Part shown: piece after piece, positions 36,475-47,107 of the stretch
Layout of the letters: every line of letters begins with the position of its first letter
Position numbering within the stretch: position 1 is the first letter of the stretch
Position numbers and translations under genes: made by a program
From: Arenibacter arenosicollis
Lineage (GTDB): Bacteria > Bacteroidota > Bacteroidia > Flavobacteriales > Flavobacteriaceae
Assembly: GCF_014397245.1 (NCBI RefSeq)
Contig: NZ_JACLHY010000005.1
Span: 1 to 64,000, forward strand
DNA: 64,000 nucleotides
Direction: 5' to 3'
The notes under the pieces: model-generated
The model's database searches: none
What the model saw: the letters and a program-made list of their open reading frames with translations, nothing else
Told to the model about the DNA's origin: nothing

Positions 36475-39039
36475 ATGAAAAAGACAAAACAAATTATCAT
36501 ATTTATGCTTATAACCTTCGTTCTTTCGTTGGGTTGTAGCAAAGATGATCCCATCATTCCACCACTAGTTGGCCCCGGTGAAAACCCTACAAAACCCCAG
36601 GAACCTAGTAATCCTGGCAATAGGCAGTTTGAAATGGTTGATGTTAAAATTATCTTTCCTCAAGGAAGTGAAATCGAATTGAAGACAACAACAGCTTTCA
36701 GCCTTGCAAGTTCTTCCTCGGTTGCTGCAACGAGCATGGGAAATCTCCCGTTTAATAAGGGTACGGTTCAGTTGGCATATTTAATGGATTTGGATGACAA
36801 TCTTTTGTTGGCTGGTTTTTTGACCGATGAACGCAAGGAAATATCAGCAGCAACAACTGCGGAAGTAATGTTATATTTCGGTCTGGGCTACCAACTTTTA
36901 CCAGAGGAAATCAAGAAACCATATCTCCGAGCAGTTCAACAAGTGGCAGGTTTCTCAGACTTTGTGTCTAATATCGAAACCCTTTTTGGAAACAACCCTT
37001 TAATGTATACAGAAGGCACTTATCAAAGTATATTGAACGCTAAAATCGATGAAATATCCACTAAAGAAACAATTGACCTTACCGCACGTATTGAAGTGGA
37101 TAGCGGTGATACAAGAAGTGGTATTACCGTTTCTGATGTGGATGCGTTTAACGTACAGGTTCAAAATTCGTATCCCAGAAGAGCTCATACCTTTGTTTAC
37201 AAAAAATCTTCTACAGACGAAAACGGAAATGTGACCCAATTACCCAATTATACGGCTAAGGCTGTCTCTGATTTTAAATTGGCCCCAGGAGGTAGAAACT
37301 CAGGCCTTCAAGACGGATCAGCCAGCATTCAGCAGCAGTGCACTGTTGCTGCTAAATCCAATATTGAAAACACGACAACCTCAGGTTCTATCAATCTTCC
37401 TTTAGAAGAAGGTGAACTTTCGGCAGAATATGAGTTAGTTGTTGTTGGGCCTGGAACTGGAGCAAGTGGTAATAGCAGGGACTTCACCCCGGCAGAGAGG
37501 GCAAAATTTGAACAACTTTCAAAGGAGGCCTTTATACTTGATAATTTTCTTCCCACTCTTTTGGATATTGGGGGGAACAAAGGCTTGTTGCCTAAAGTCG
37601 GAAGTGCTAAAGAAGGTGCTTTGGTCAATGCGGTAATGCCTTATTTGGAAGCCAACCCAAACGTTTTGGCTCAAGTACTGGAAAATGATTTTGATGCGGC
37701 TTCAAAAGATTTTATCCCTTTCCTATATGAAGATATTCGTCAATCGAACGATTTACGCGAATTGTTGAAAAACGTATATGATGTGGTTGATGGCGGCGAG
37801 TTTCCCAATACGTTTATTCAAAGCCAAGAACTTATAGAAACAGGTGAGGCACGCTTAAAAGCACTCACAAGTATCATTGACCGCAATATTAATTCTTATA
37901 ACAACAAGTGCAATAACTTCCGAATGAAGGATACCTCAAATTTCGAAAGTTGGACTGTAAAATCATCTGATGGAAAAGTAAAGGTTGGTCCTGAGTGTTT
38001 GGTCATTTTACTGGATGAAGTGGGTGACATAACCGTACAGGTTACAGCCGACCTAGAAAATGGACAAACTTTGGAGTATGAATGGAGGACTTCTGGCACT
38101 TTCAGTGGTAGAATACAGGACATCAATGGAGATCCCAGTAATTTCGGAACATCTGTAACCACTGCAAATAGAACGATTTCTTTTAGTAGTGCGGCTTTGA
38201 ATTCAGAACTTTCCGATGGTGACAATATTGAAAACGTAACCGTAACGGCTTATGTAAAAAATGCCAATGGCACAAGAGATGAGGTTGGGTCCGATGAAAT
38301 GAAGGTAAATATCAAAAAGAGAAGCTTTGTTATTAGCCCGGATGAAGTTTATATTGAAGGTGGTAGAAACGTTATACTGCGAATACGTCATAATGATGGT
38401 ATGACAGTCATACCCAGTGAGACAACCGATTATAAACTTGTTTGGAGGACATCGGGAAAATACGGACAGTTGAGTGGCCGAAATATGGTAGAAACGCGCT
38501 ATAACGATGATTCCATCTTCTACCAAAGTCAAGATAAGGAAGTAGAAATGGGAGTGGACGAGGTAAGTGTGGATATTTATGCCAAAACTAAGTTGGGTAC
38601 CGGAGATTATCAATTGGTTGACGATGCACAGGCGATTGTAATTACCAAAAATAATGAAGAATGTGACTTTGAACTCTATCCTCTAAGTAAGCTATTTGAA
38701 AACCCCGAGACTGCAAATAATTGCCCGCCGGAAGCAGGGGGAACTGCTTACATGGGCAACGTGATTGTATATGTACCGATAGATGAAGATGCCAAAAGTT
38801 ATTCGGTTCAATGGACTGATGTCTATATTGGGTCTAACAATTCATATTTCAATCTCAGTGGTTTTAGTTGGACCAACGAGAACTTTGATACAGTTCAGGT
38901 CAAAAGGGTTGGCAATATGTTCCAAGTTTATTCAGGATTAGGTAATGGGGCAGCTTGTAGTAATCATCCGGATATTGGTAAAATGAAAGGTTACCTTAAT
39001 TCCGTACAAGGCTTTGCAACGGTTACTATTTGTTATTAA
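36475..39039 (+). CDS. Large lipoprotein of unknown function
   Basis: This 854-residue lipoprotein has lipobox SLGC (Cys22) and a Pro-rich linker (PGENPTKPQEPSNPGN). The first half is mostly helical, and the second half (about 500-760) contains two or three Ig-like modules marked by similar strands (YEWRTSGTFSGRIQD, VWRTSGKYGQLSGR). The C-terminus has four Cys, probably two disulfides. It seems surface-exposed or periplasmic. I recognise no enzyme motif. It precedes the sigma/CHAT operon by about 200 bases on the same strand and could belong to its regulon. Confidence 0.75.
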   Translation: MKKTKQIIIFMLITFVLSLGCSKDDPIIPPLVGPGENPTKPQEPSNPGNRQFEMVDVKIIFPQGSEIELKTTTAFSLASSSSVAATSMGNLPFNKGTVQLAYLMDLDDNLLLAGFLTDERKEISAATTAEVMLYFGLGYQLLPEEIKKPYLRAVQQVAGFSDFVSNIETLFGNNPLMYTEGTYQSILNAKIDEISTKETIDLTARIEVDSGDTRSGITVSDVDAFNVQVQNSYPRRAHTFVYKKSSTDENGNVTQLPNYTAKAVSDFKLAPGGRNSGLQDGSASIQQQCTVAAKSNIENTTTSGSINLPLEEGELSAEYELVVVGPGTGASGNSRDFTPAERAKFEQLSKEAFILDNFLPTLLDIGGNKGLLPKVGSAKEGALVNAVMPYLEANPNVLAQVLENDFDAASKDFIPFLYEDIRQSNDLRELLKNVYDVVDGGEFPNTFIQSQELIETGEARLKALTSIIDRNINSYNNKCNNFRMKDTSNFESWTVKSSDGKVKVGPECLVILLDEVGDITVQVTADLENGQTLEYEWRTSGTFSGRIQDINGDPSNFGTSVTTANRTISFSSAALNSELSDGDNIENVTVTAYVKNANGTRDEVGSDEMKVNIKKRSFVISPDEVYIEGGRNVILRIRHNDGMTVIPSETTDYKLVWRTSGKYGQLSGRNMVETRYNDDSIFYQSQDKEVEMGVDEVSVDIYAKTKLGTGDYQLVDDAQAIVITKNNEECDFELYPLSKLFENPETANNCPPEAGGTAYMGNVIVYVPIDEDAKSYSVQWTDVYIGSNNSYFNLSGFSWTNENFDTVQVKRVGNMFQVYSGLGNGAACSNHPDIGKMKGYLNSVQGFATVTICY

Positions 39040-39246
39040 AAGTGGAAGTAAATACTCTGCGCGGTATCAGAATAAAAGAACGGAGGTTGGTAAATGTAAA
39101 CGGTTATAAAAGCAAGATATATTTAAGGTATATATGGATTAAAAAATAGACAATCTCCCTTGTAACTTGAATTGATACAATTTCAGCGTAATTTCTAGGG
39201 GTGAACGGTTAAAATCTGTAAATTAACAGTGCTATTTTAGCCAGCA

Positions 39247-39840
39247 ATGAACCAGACCAAAACCAATCAATTCCTCGCCCGAACGCAAGAAGAAACCTTC
39301 GTTGGGGTTCTTCAAAACAACGACCTTGTACTTAGATCGCTGTATGAAGGGGTATATCCTAAAGTAAGGCATTTCATTTTACAGAACAATGGTGTGGAGG
39401 ATCAGGCCAAGGACATGTTCCAGGAAGCTTTTGTAGCCACTTGGAAAAATGTTAAGGATGGAAAACTTAAGAAAGATAATGGACTAAACGTAGAAGCATA
39501 TCTCTTTACTATCGCAAAAAACAAATGGTTGGATTATTTGCGTTCTTCAAGGTATAAAAAAACGACCAGGGTTGACAAGGTAATTCATCTGCGGCTAGAT
39601 GTGGAAGAAGAGGAAAGTGAACCTAGTCAAGATCAGGATGAAATGGTGGCAATGCAAAGGGCCTTTAAGCAATTGGGTGAAAAATGTAAAATGGTATTGA
39701 AACTGTTCTATTATGAGAGAAAATCGATGGACGAAATTTCAAGTGAATTACAAATAACTTCGGCCTCGGTTCGAAATCAGAAGTACCGATGTATGGAAAA
39801 ATTAAGGCTATTGAGCCTAGAAATCAAAAGCAATGGATAA
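39247..39840 (+). CDS. ECF-type sigma-70 factor
   Basis: This 197-residue sigma factor has region 2 (about 30-105, with AKDMFQEAFVATWKNV and AYLFTIAKNKWLDYLR) and region 4 (about 135-190, with KSMDEISSELQITSASVRNQKYRCMEK). There is no region 3, which marks an ECF-type factor. It overlaps the next gene by 8 bases and is first in a three-gene operon with a TPR membrane protein and a TPR-CHAT protein. The membrane protein probably holds it as anti-sigma factor. Confidence 0.93.
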   Translation: MNQTKTNQFLARTQEETFVGVLQNNDLVLRSLYEGVYPKVRHFILQNNGVEDQAKDMFQEAFVATWKNVKDGKLKKDNGLNVEAYLFTIAKNKWLDYLRSSRYKKTTRVDKVIHLRLDVEEEESEPSQDQDEMVAMQRAFKQLGEKCKMVLKLFYYERKSMDEISSELQITSASVRNQKYRCMEKLRLLSLEIKSNG

Positions 39841-40582
39841 GTACCCCAAATACATATCGCAGGAAAAACAGGAGCTTTTTGAAAGATACCTGTTGAACGA
39901 AATGGACAAAGCCGAACAACTCGCTTTCTTGGCAAAGTTGGATGCCGATGCCTCCCTTAACGCTGAATTTAATGAATTCAAGAAACTATTTTCCGCCGTG
40001 GAAGAGGCAAGTTTACACGAAAGGATGAACGAGTACCACAAAACTTTTGAAACTTATTCTTCGAAAGAGGCAACATCAAAAAAACGGTTTCCTTTCCGAA
40101 TCAATTATGGTATTGCAGCCTCGGTCATTTTGTTACTTTCACTAGGGGGCATCTGGTATTTTAATGGCGGGAACAAAACTGAAAAACTCTTTGACGAATT
40201 CTATTCGCCAGATCCTGGACTGCCCACCGTGATGGGCGACACAAACAATTATGACTTTTATGAGGCCATGGTAGCTTATAAACATGGAGATTATGACCAG
40301 GCCATTGAAAAATGGAAAAAATTATTAGTAACAAAACAACAGAACGATACCCTCAATTATTTTCTGGCCTCCGCACAAATGGCCATAGGTGACGAGAAGG
40401 CGGCCAATGCTGGTTTCTTAAAGGTCATTGCCAATAAAGGATCTGTTTTCGAAGATGAGGCCTATTTCTATTTGGGATTGGAGGCACTTAAACGGGGAGC
40501 CATCCCGGAAGCCAAAAGTCTTTTGGAGCTGTCCAAAAAAGAAGCCAGTAAGGAGCTTTTAAACCATTTGCCCAAAAAATGA
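39833..40582 (+). CDS. Membrane TPR protein, probable anti-sigma factor
   Basis: This 249-residue protein has a cytoplasmic N-terminus (about 1-85, with ELFERYLLNEMDKAEQLAFLAKLD, a zinc-finger-free anti-sigma pattern). One membrane helix follows (about 91-107, GIAASVILLLSLGGIWYF), then a periplasmic TPR region (about 140-245, YKHGDYDQAIEKWKKLL). It overlaps the sigma gene upstream and the CHAT gene downstream, so all three are co-translated. The topology suits a membrane tether that responds to periplasmic events. Anti-sigma role is inferred from context. Confidence 0.82.
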   Translation: MDKYPKYISQEKQELFERYLLNEMDKAEQLAFLAKLDADASLNAEFNEFKKLFSAVEEASLHERMNEYHKTFETYSSKEATSKKRFPFRINYGIAASVILLLSLGGIWYFNGGNKTEKLFDEFYSPDPGLPTVMGDTNNYDFYEAMVAYKHGDYDQAIEKWKKLLVTKQQNDTLNYFLASAQMAIGDEKAANAGFLKVIANKGSVFEDEAYFYLGLEALKRGAIPEAKSLLELSKKEASKELLNHLPKK

Positions 40583-43500
40583 TACAACGGCTATCCTTTC
40601 TCTTGGTCTTGGCCCTGTTTGTTTTCTTAACAAATCAAACTGCTACGGCCCAGGCAAAAGGGGAGGCAATAGCTCAAATCAACGGTTATATTTATTCGGA
40701 CAGTATTGCACAGGCCTCAGCTTTGTTGACGGAATCGATTACTACATCCCTTGCGGACGCAGATTTCGAAACAGCAGCGTCCTTTGTATATCCTCAAGGT
40801 AAAATTGAATTGTTGGGCAACAGTGCCACGGAGTTTACCAAAGCCATAGCCCTGTATCATCGCGTACAAAAATCAAATTCTCGAGAGGCAGAATATAAGG
40901 CCAGTATTGGAATGGCGTTATTGTACAACGATCAGGGACGGGCCCAAATGGCCTATAATTTTGCCAAAAGTGCAAATAAATTGGCAAAAAGGCTCAAGGA
41001 TGTTCAAATGCTACTGGAATCTGAATTCTATCTCAGTGAATTTGGAATGAAACGGGGAGATTTCAACCTTTTGGCAGATCACAATAACAATTCATTGCAG
41101 ATTCTAAAGGCTAACCCGAAAATTGCTTTTGCCTTAGCTCCTAGAGTTTATAATTACAAGGCCTCCATCATGCATTTTACTTCAAAAGAAGATAGTGCCA
41201 ACTATTATTTTAAGCAGGCCATTGAAGCCTTGAAGGAATTGGAAAAGAATCCGGAGACAGAATATTACCTGCCAGCAACTATTTATGGGAACTGGGTCAT
41301 GGTAAAACAATCTACGGGAGATTATGCCAAGGCTATGGAGCTTTCACTTGAAAGCGTCCGAAAGTTCCATTCATTTTTGGCCAATACCAATAACCATCCA
41401 CTTACCTCTCGGGTTCATGGTAATCTATCCATAACCTACAGGAATATAGGAAGTTTATATAATGACATGGGCGACAAACAAAAGGCTAAGCAATTTGCCG
41501 GCATAGGATATAAACACGCAAAGGCCAATTTTTCACCCAATACAGTAAGTTATTTCACTGCTATGTTGATGATGGCAGAGGCTCATGTTTACACCTCTGA
41601 GCCAGAATCGGCGAAAATATATTTGGAAGAGGCGGAGGCCTCTTTAAAAACAATAGCGGGGGACAATTACCTTTGGCATGCCCAGTTTGAATCGGTTTAC
41701 GGTGATTACTACGTAAAGCTCAAAGAGTACCAAAAGGCCATATCGTACTATCAAAAAGCCTTTGATAATTATGACTTAAGTCACCCCGATGGGTATGACC
41801 AAAATCAATTATACAATTTAATGAATTTGGCGAAGGCCTATGCAAATAACGGTGAGTCCGAATTGGCCATAGAGACGGCATTGAAGGTTTATGAACACAA
41901 TAAACGGGAATATGGGGAATTTGGGTTTTTGACGAATGAAGCCCTACTTTCTTTGGCTCAAGTGGCGTTTATCAACAAGGATTACCAAATGTCCTTGGCC
42001 TATACTCAAAAAAGCCTTGATCTTTATAAAAATAAAGAAGCGGCGGATAAGCTGAACAAACTTTATTTTGAAGGAAACAGGTCTTGGGTTATTTTACTTC
42101 ATGTTAAATCGCAATATGAATTGCTAAGTGATAAGACCGAAGCCTCCTTAAAACCATTGGTTCTTGAATTGGATGAAGCCATCCAAGTTTTGGAGGAACG
42201 AAAATCTTTTGTGGTTCACAATGACGAAATCAGTGATTTGATGGCCAGTAATACAGAGGTTTTTGACTTTGCAAAGAAATTGTACTTGGAGATTTATGGT
42301 AAAACCAAAGATTCAAAATATCTGGACAAGATTTTACAACTTCACGAATCTGCCATCTATAATAGAATTAGAACTCGACTAAACCTCAAGAATCCTGAAA
42401 TCTCAAATATTCCCGAAAATGTTAGACTACGTGAGATTGGATTGAAGGAAACAATCAATGAAATATTATTCAGTCCTGAATATCACATTGGAATTGAAAT
42501 AAATTCCTATACCAAACAAACGGAAGCCTGGAACCTGTTTTTGGATTCGCTTCGTACTTTCTATCCAGAATATTACAAAATGCGATATGCGTCCATTACA
42601 GAGGACATAACCGACCTGCAACAGAAAATTCCACAAGGCTCAACGCTGATACGCTATTTGTTTATTGAAGATCATTTGTATGCATTCATTATTGATGCCC
42701 ATAACCAGGAACTGATTAAATTGGATCATAATGGAAATTTGGATCAGATTGGGGCATTGAATGCTGACAATGCCACAATTGGTCAGGTATCGGATATGGC
42801 AATTTCCCTATACGATGCTCTTTGGAAGCCGTTTGCGTCTAAGATCAAGACCGAAAAGGTAATTATTTTTCCTGACCGGGAATTATTCAATTTAAGCTTT
42901 GATCTTTTAACACCCAACAAAATTGAATCGTTTAAAGAATTGGCAACCCAGGGGCTTTTGGCCAAATATGATATTTCCTATAACTACAGCTTATTACTTC
43001 TAAAAAAAGATAGAAAATTACTCGATTTTGAAAAGGTGATGGTAGCCTACGCACCCGGTTTTAATTCAAAAATGAAGGCCGAATACCTGATAGCCATTAC
43101 CGATTCCCTAGAGTTGGACCATACTTATCTGACCCTTTTGCCGCAACCTTTCAGTACTGATCTTGTCACGAAATTCACTAAAAAATTCCATGGCAGTTCA
43201 TTTTTGAACAAAGATGCCTCTAAAAAGGTATTTGGTCGCACGGCCAAGGAACACAAGATTATCCACCTGGGCACCCATGCGGAATCAAATAATGTTAATC
43301 CTGAATTGTCGAGATTAATTTTTGCGAAGAATGTTGGGGATTCCATCGATATAAATGATAATTATCTATACACCTATGAAATCTACGACCAAGACCTAAG
43401 TTCTAACCTAGCTATCTTAACGGCCTGTGAAACGGGCAAACCTACGTTGCAGGCTGGGGAAGGAATGATTTCCTTGGCCCACGCCTTTAATTATGCAGGA

Positions 43501-43827
43501 AGCGAGAGTATATTGACCAGTCTTTGGAGTATTGATGAACAGTCCAGCAATCAAATAATTGCCTTATTTTATGAAAATTTGGCCAACGGACTTAATAAGG
43601 ACAAGGCCTTGAGAGAGGCAAAGCTTGAGTATCTGTCAACCGCGGAAGGGCGTACAGCACACCCACAATATTGGGCCGGTCTGGTTTTGATGGGCGAAAC
43701 GGCACCGCTTCAACTTTCCGGCTCTACAAATTGGGTATGGTGGACTATTGGCATTGCAGTAGGTTTTTTGGTATTATGGTTGATACTGAATAATAAAAAA
43801 AGCCTTCCAAGAAAGGAAGGCCTTTGA
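40579..43827 (+). CDS. TPR-CHAT protein, caspase-like peptidase
   Basis: This 1082-residue protein has a signal peptide (about 1-25). Tetratricopeptide repeats follow across about 70-500 (for example YYVKLKEYQKAISYYQKAFDNY), then a linker. The CHAT domain (about 760-1040) has the catalytic dyad: His900 in HLGTHAE and Cys950 in LTACETG. A C-terminal membrane helix spans about 1052-1072. CHAT is a caspase-family peptidase found in cell-death and defence settings. The periplasmic placement here, implied by the signal and the tail anchor, points to envelope signalling. The overlap with the TPR anti-sigma gene suggests it regulates that protein, but no cleavage site is visible. Confidence 0.9.
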   Translation: MIQRLSFLLVLALFVFLTNQTATAQAKGEAIAQINGYIYSDSIAQASALLTESITTSLADADFETAASFVYPQGKIELLGNSATEFTKAIALYHRVQKSNSREAEYKASIGMALLYNDQGRAQMAYNFAKSANKLAKRLKDVQMLLESEFYLSEFGMKRGDFNLLADHNNNSLQILKANPKIAFALAPRVYNYKASIMHFTSKEDSANYYFKQAIEALKELEKNPETEYYLPATIYGNWVMVKQSTGDYAKAMELSLESVRKFHSFLANTNNHPLTSRVHGNLSITYRNIGSLYNDMGDKQKAKQFAGIGYKHAKANFSPNTVSYFTAMLMMAEAHVYTSEPESAKIYLEEAEASLKTIAGDNYLWHAQFESVYGDYYVKLKEYQKAISYYQKAFDNYDLSHPDGYDQNQLYNLMNLAKAYANNGESELAIETALKVYEHNKREYGEFGFLTNEALLSLAQVAFINKDYQMSLAYTQKSLDLYKNKEAADKLNKLYFEGNRSWVILLHVKSQYELLSDKTEASLKPLVLELDEAIQVLEERKSFVVHNDEISDLMASNTEVFDFAKKLYLEIYGKTKDSKYLDKILQLHESAIYNRIRTRLNLKNPEISNIPENVRLREIGLKETINEILFSPEYHIGIEINSYTKQTEAWNLFLDSLRTFYPEYYKMRYASITEDITDLQQKIPQGSTLIRYLFIEDHLYAFIIDAHNQELIKLDHNGNLDQIGALNADNATIGQVSDMAISLYDALWKPFASKIKTEKVIIFPDRELFNLSFDLLTPNKIESFKELATQGLLAKYDISYNYSLLLLKKDRKLLDFEKVMVAYAPGFNSKMKAEYLIAITDSLELDHTYLTLLPQPFSTDLVTKFTKKFHGSSFLNKDASKKVFGRTAKEHKIIHLGTHAESNNVNPELSRLIFAKNVGDSIDINDNYLYTYEIYDQDLSSNLAILTACETGKPTLQAGEGMISLAHAFNYAGSESILTSLWSIDEQSSNQIIALFYENLANGLNKDKALREAKLEYLSTAEGRTAHPQYWAGLVLMGETAPLQLSGSTNWVWWTIGIAVGFLVLWLILNNKKSLPRKEGL
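43797..43824 (+). terminator. Terminator hairpin at the CHAT gene end
   Basis: AGCCTTCC pairs with GGAAGGCCT around AAGAAA and is followed by TTT, with an A run before it. It overlaps the last codons of the CHAT gene and may also serve the convergent lipoprotein gene. Confidence 0.6.
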
Positions 43828-43853
43828 ACTAATACTAACCAGGCACAACTAAA

Positions 43854-44627
43854 TTACCCCTGTTTTATAGGGACATTGGGGTCATTGTCGTCCGGATCCT
43901 CCAGGACGGAGAACCCATCACCGTCCTTATCCTCGGCGCTTCCTCCACTACCAACGTACAGCTGAAAATTAATTGGCAAAAAGGTATCGAATACTTGAGT
44001 ATCGAATTCGCTGGTAGGTGCTGCGGTAACGGAGATTGTAGAGAAGGTGCTTTCTGCAATATAAGTTGATCGGACCCATACTTGTCCGGTAATATTCCCA
44101 AAGCGCAACAAACGGGCAGTAAACGTCATTGGAATGCCTTCAAAGGTAGTATTTGATGTAGTAGTACAAAGAACTTCTGGCGTACCATTAAATCCATAAT
44201 GGGCGAACATATTGTTGATCTCGTTAGCAATAATGGCCGTAGTTGATACTGTGCCAAAAACTCTTGTGTTCGGTACCCATCTATAGACTACATTATTGTC
44301 GTTCCGTACAACGTTTACTCCCAGAGTAGCGGTGAGCGGATTGGTAACCTCAAAGGCGTTGAACCCCTGTGGGATGGTAAATCCAAGTAAGGGCAATTGA
44401 CTATGGATAAATTGTTGTCCGGGATTTTTTAGTAATGGAACCTGTCTTAGGGGTGTTGGCAGGCCATGGGAGAAATCCCAATAAATTGCCGATGCACCTT
44501 GCACATTTGCACAAATTTGGGAGGTGGTAGTTTTAAGCGAAGAAGCTGATTCCTCCACTTCATCTTTGCTGCAAGAACATGCAAGAATAAAGGCTGAAAA
44601 AAGTACTACAAGTTTAAAAGTCTTCAT
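43854..44627 (-). CDS. Lipoprotein with C-terminal calcium-binding-type repeat
   Basis: I chose the ATG at 44627 because a lipoprotein signal begins there (MKTFKLVVLF, lipobox ILAC, Cys17); an in-frame start at 44675 adds 16 unlikely residues. The 257-residue product has a beta-rich middle with no recognised family. It ends in DKDGDGFSVLEDPDDNDPN, an Asp-rich thrombospondin-type-3-like loop that usually binds calcium. It is probably exposed on the cell surface. It converges on the CHAT gene and stands alone. Confidence 0.78.
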   Translation of the reverse strand: MKTFKLVVLFSAFILACSCSKDEVEESASSLKTTTSQICANVQGASAIYWDFSHGLPTPLRQVPLLKNPGQQFIHSQLPLLGFTIPQGFNAFEVTNPLTATLGVNVVRNDNNVVYRWVPNTRVFGTVSTTAIIANEINNMFAHYGFNGTPEVLCTTTSNTTFEGIPMTFTARLLRFGNITGQVWVRSTYIAESTFSTISVTAAPTSEFDTQVFDTFLPINFQLYVGSGGSAEDKDGDGFSVLEDPDDNDPNVPIKQG

Positions 44628-45239
<612 letters not shown>

Positions 45240-45321
45240 AACATATAGTTTGGTGGATTGGGAGAGGAATGACCCAGCCTCGTCATAGGGCTTATGCCAT
45301 AAGGGGTTGGGTTGTTTTAAC

Positions 45322-45447
45322 TTAGGCTTCCTCATTTTTTTCTTTGAGGTTTTCAACCATCCAATTTTTCCCGATTCCAATCGAGACTTTTATCCGTACA
45401 TCCTCATACAGTAGGCCCCATCTTTTCCTCGTAAGAATATCTATCAT
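45322..45447 (-). CDS. Possible 41-residue protein or gene remnant
   Basis: A minus-strand frame from ATG 45447 encodes a charged peptide (MIDILTRKRWGLLYEDVRIK at the start). Its codon use and composition look protein-like, and the frame stays open 14 codons farther upstream without another ATG. No family was recognised. It may be the tail of a decayed gene. Confidence 0.35.
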   Translation of the reverse strand: MIDILTRKRWGLLYEDVRIKVSIGIGKNWMVENLKEKNEEA

Positions 45448-45541
45448 AGGATGTTTTATACTTCGGATGTTGGTGGTTTTGAGGCTTTATTAATTTACAC
45501 GGTACGTTAGGCTTTTTAATAAAACCTACAGCAAATGAACT

Positions 45542-46564
45542 ATGAAACATATTGATCCCAATGTAATACGCCAGCTGTTCATTATACTGATTATCCTAAT
45601 GCTGGGCGGTTTAATTTTTCAAGCCATTCTCCCTTATTTTACTGGAGTTTTGGGAGCCATAACAATTTATGTACTTCTAAAGGCACCCATGGCCAAACTT
45701 GTTAAAAAGGGCTGGCATCCCAATCTGGCAGCCACCGTATTGTTGGTGATATCCTTTGTATGCATTTTGCTCCCGGTTTCGGGAATTGTGTTTATGCTGG
45801 GTACAAAAATTAGTAATGCAGTGCAAAATTCAGAGCGGGTAATCTCTGCGGTGAAATCGCAGTTGACCAAATGGGAGGATTTGGTTGGATATGACTTAAC
45901 TTCCGAAATTGATGCAGGTGCAGTTTCTTCCTGGCTTTCCACCAACCTACAAGGATTTGCTGGAGGAACTTTTAATATGTTCATCTCCATTGCTATCATG
46001 TATTTTATGCTTTTTTATATGTTGACCAACCGACGGGAGCTACGGGAATCCTTATTTAAATATATTCCTATTGGAAAGGAAAATCTAAAGATAATTGGAG
46101 AGGAAGTTAGGGCAATGGTGAGGTCCAATGCTTTGGGAATTCCCTTAGTGGCATTGGCACAAGGGATTATCGCGCTAATGGGGTTTTTAGTTTTTGGCGT
46201 TAATTCCCCGTTCTTTTGGGCGGTTATTGTTACCATAGGATCAATGATTCCATTCGTAGGCTCATTGTTGGGTATTCTTCCTGTTTTTATATTGTCGCTC
46301 TCAGAGGGCAGTGCATTCCAAGCTTGGGGAATTCTATTATATGGCTTTATTGTGGTTGGGGCAACAGATAATCTATTTCGCCTTTTTATTCTTAAAAAAT
46401 TGGACAATGTGCATCCATTGATTACGTTAATAGGAGTAATTGTTGGGGTACCCATTTTTGGATTTATAGGTCTGATATTTGGTCCCCTTCTTATTAGTCT
46501 TTTCCTAATTGTTGTACGCATGTATAAAAAGGAATACGCCAAGGATAGCAAGGAAAGGCTATAA
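45542..46564 (+). CDS. AI-2E family transporter
   Basis: This 340-residue integral membrane protein has about eight helices and the family pattern PxxVxGxLxGxxIPVF-like segment here as GSMIPFVGSLLGILPVFIL, plus PLITLIGVIVGVPIFG and GLIFGPLLISLFLI near the C-terminus. Members export AI-2 or act as Na+/H+ antiporters, so substrate is open. It lies near lmo0937- and CsbD-type genes. Confidence 0.9.
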   Translation: MKHIDPNVIRQLFIILIILMLGGLIFQAILPYFTGVLGAITIYVLLKAPMAKLVKKGWHPNLAATVLLVISFVCILLPVSGIVFMLGTKISNAVQNSERVISAVKSQLTKWEDLVGYDLTSEIDAGAVSSWLSTNLQGFAGGTFNMFISIAIMYFMLFYMLTNRRELRESLFKYIPIGKENLKIIGEEVRAMVRSNALGIPLVALAQGIIALMGFLVFGVNSPFFWAVIVTIGSMIPFVGSLLGILPVFILSLSEGSAFQAWGILLYGFIVVGATDNLFRLFILKKLDNVHPLITLIGVIVGVPIFGFIGLIFGPLLISLFLIVVRMYKKEYAKDSKERL

Positions 46565-46629
46565 TTTCTCCTGTAATTCCATCCCTTTATAACTATTGGT
46601 TTTTTTCTTTGGAACCTTTTATTTTGCTT

Positions 46630-46720
46630 TAGGCCTGCCTGCTGTAGGCAGGGTCCGCGGCGAGATCCCCGCAGCTAGGCCAACGATATAGCCAATGGCT
46701 CGACCGACGAAGGAGGGAAC
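46630..46720. repeat. GC-rich hairpin cluster, REP-like
   Basis: CCTGCCT-GCTGT-AGGCAGG (46634-46652) is a perfect 7-bp stem. GCGG/CCGC arms and several short GGC/GCC arms follow to about 46720. GC content is clearly above the surrounding AT-rich DNA. Similar palindromic units are common between flavobacterial genes. Confidence 0.5.
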
Positions 46721-46863
46721 GCCCAAATAATTAGGAGAAACCCAGGGTAAATATTACTTAAACCTCCATTTAAACACAGATTTTTCCCAATTTTTGGATA
46801 AGCCCCAGATTTAAGCAAGACCCAAGTTTTTAAGTTTAATCAATTACAATTCTTCCTTAAAAA

Positions 46864-46893
46864 AACAACCCCCACAGGATTGTAGGGGTTGTT
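46864..46893 (-). terminator. Terminator after CsbD-type gene
   Basis: AACAACCCC (46864-46872) pairs with GGGGTTGTT (46885-46893) and gives a T run on the minus strand, 29 bases after the CsbD-type stop. Confidence 0.75.
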
Positions 46894-46921
46894 GTAACGT
46901 GATTGAACTATGAGCTCGACA

Positions 46922-47107
46922 CTACATTCTGTCGATTTCGTCTTTTAATTCTTCTTTTCTCTTTCCGGTTTTTTCTTGTAACCGGCCTAAGAATTCGTCA
47001 AACTTACCTTCTGAATAAGTTAGGTCATTATCGGTAAGATCGCCGTACTTCTGTTTGAACTTACCTTTAACTTGTTTCCATTTTCCTTCTAATTGATCAT
47101 TGTTCAT
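46922..47107 (-). CDS. CsbD-family stress protein
   Basis: This 61-residue hydrophilic protein has the CsbD opening NDQLEGKWKQVKGKFKQKYGDLTDNDL and a charged helical end. I chose the ATG at 47107, where the family sequence begins, over the one at 47131. CsbD proteins are general-stress proteins of unknown molecular action. It is divergent to nothing obvious and has its own terminator. Confidence 0.9.
   Translation of the reverse strand: MNNDQLEGKWKQVKGKFKQKYGDLTDNDLTYSEGKFDEFLGRLQEKTGKRKEELKDEIDRM

Larger units (their letters stand above)
46565..46921. other. Intergenic region with GC-rich hairpins and a terminator
   Basis: It holds a GC-rich hairpin cluster (46630-46720) and the terminator of the CsbD gene (46864-46893). 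No gene is seen. Confidence 0.55.
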
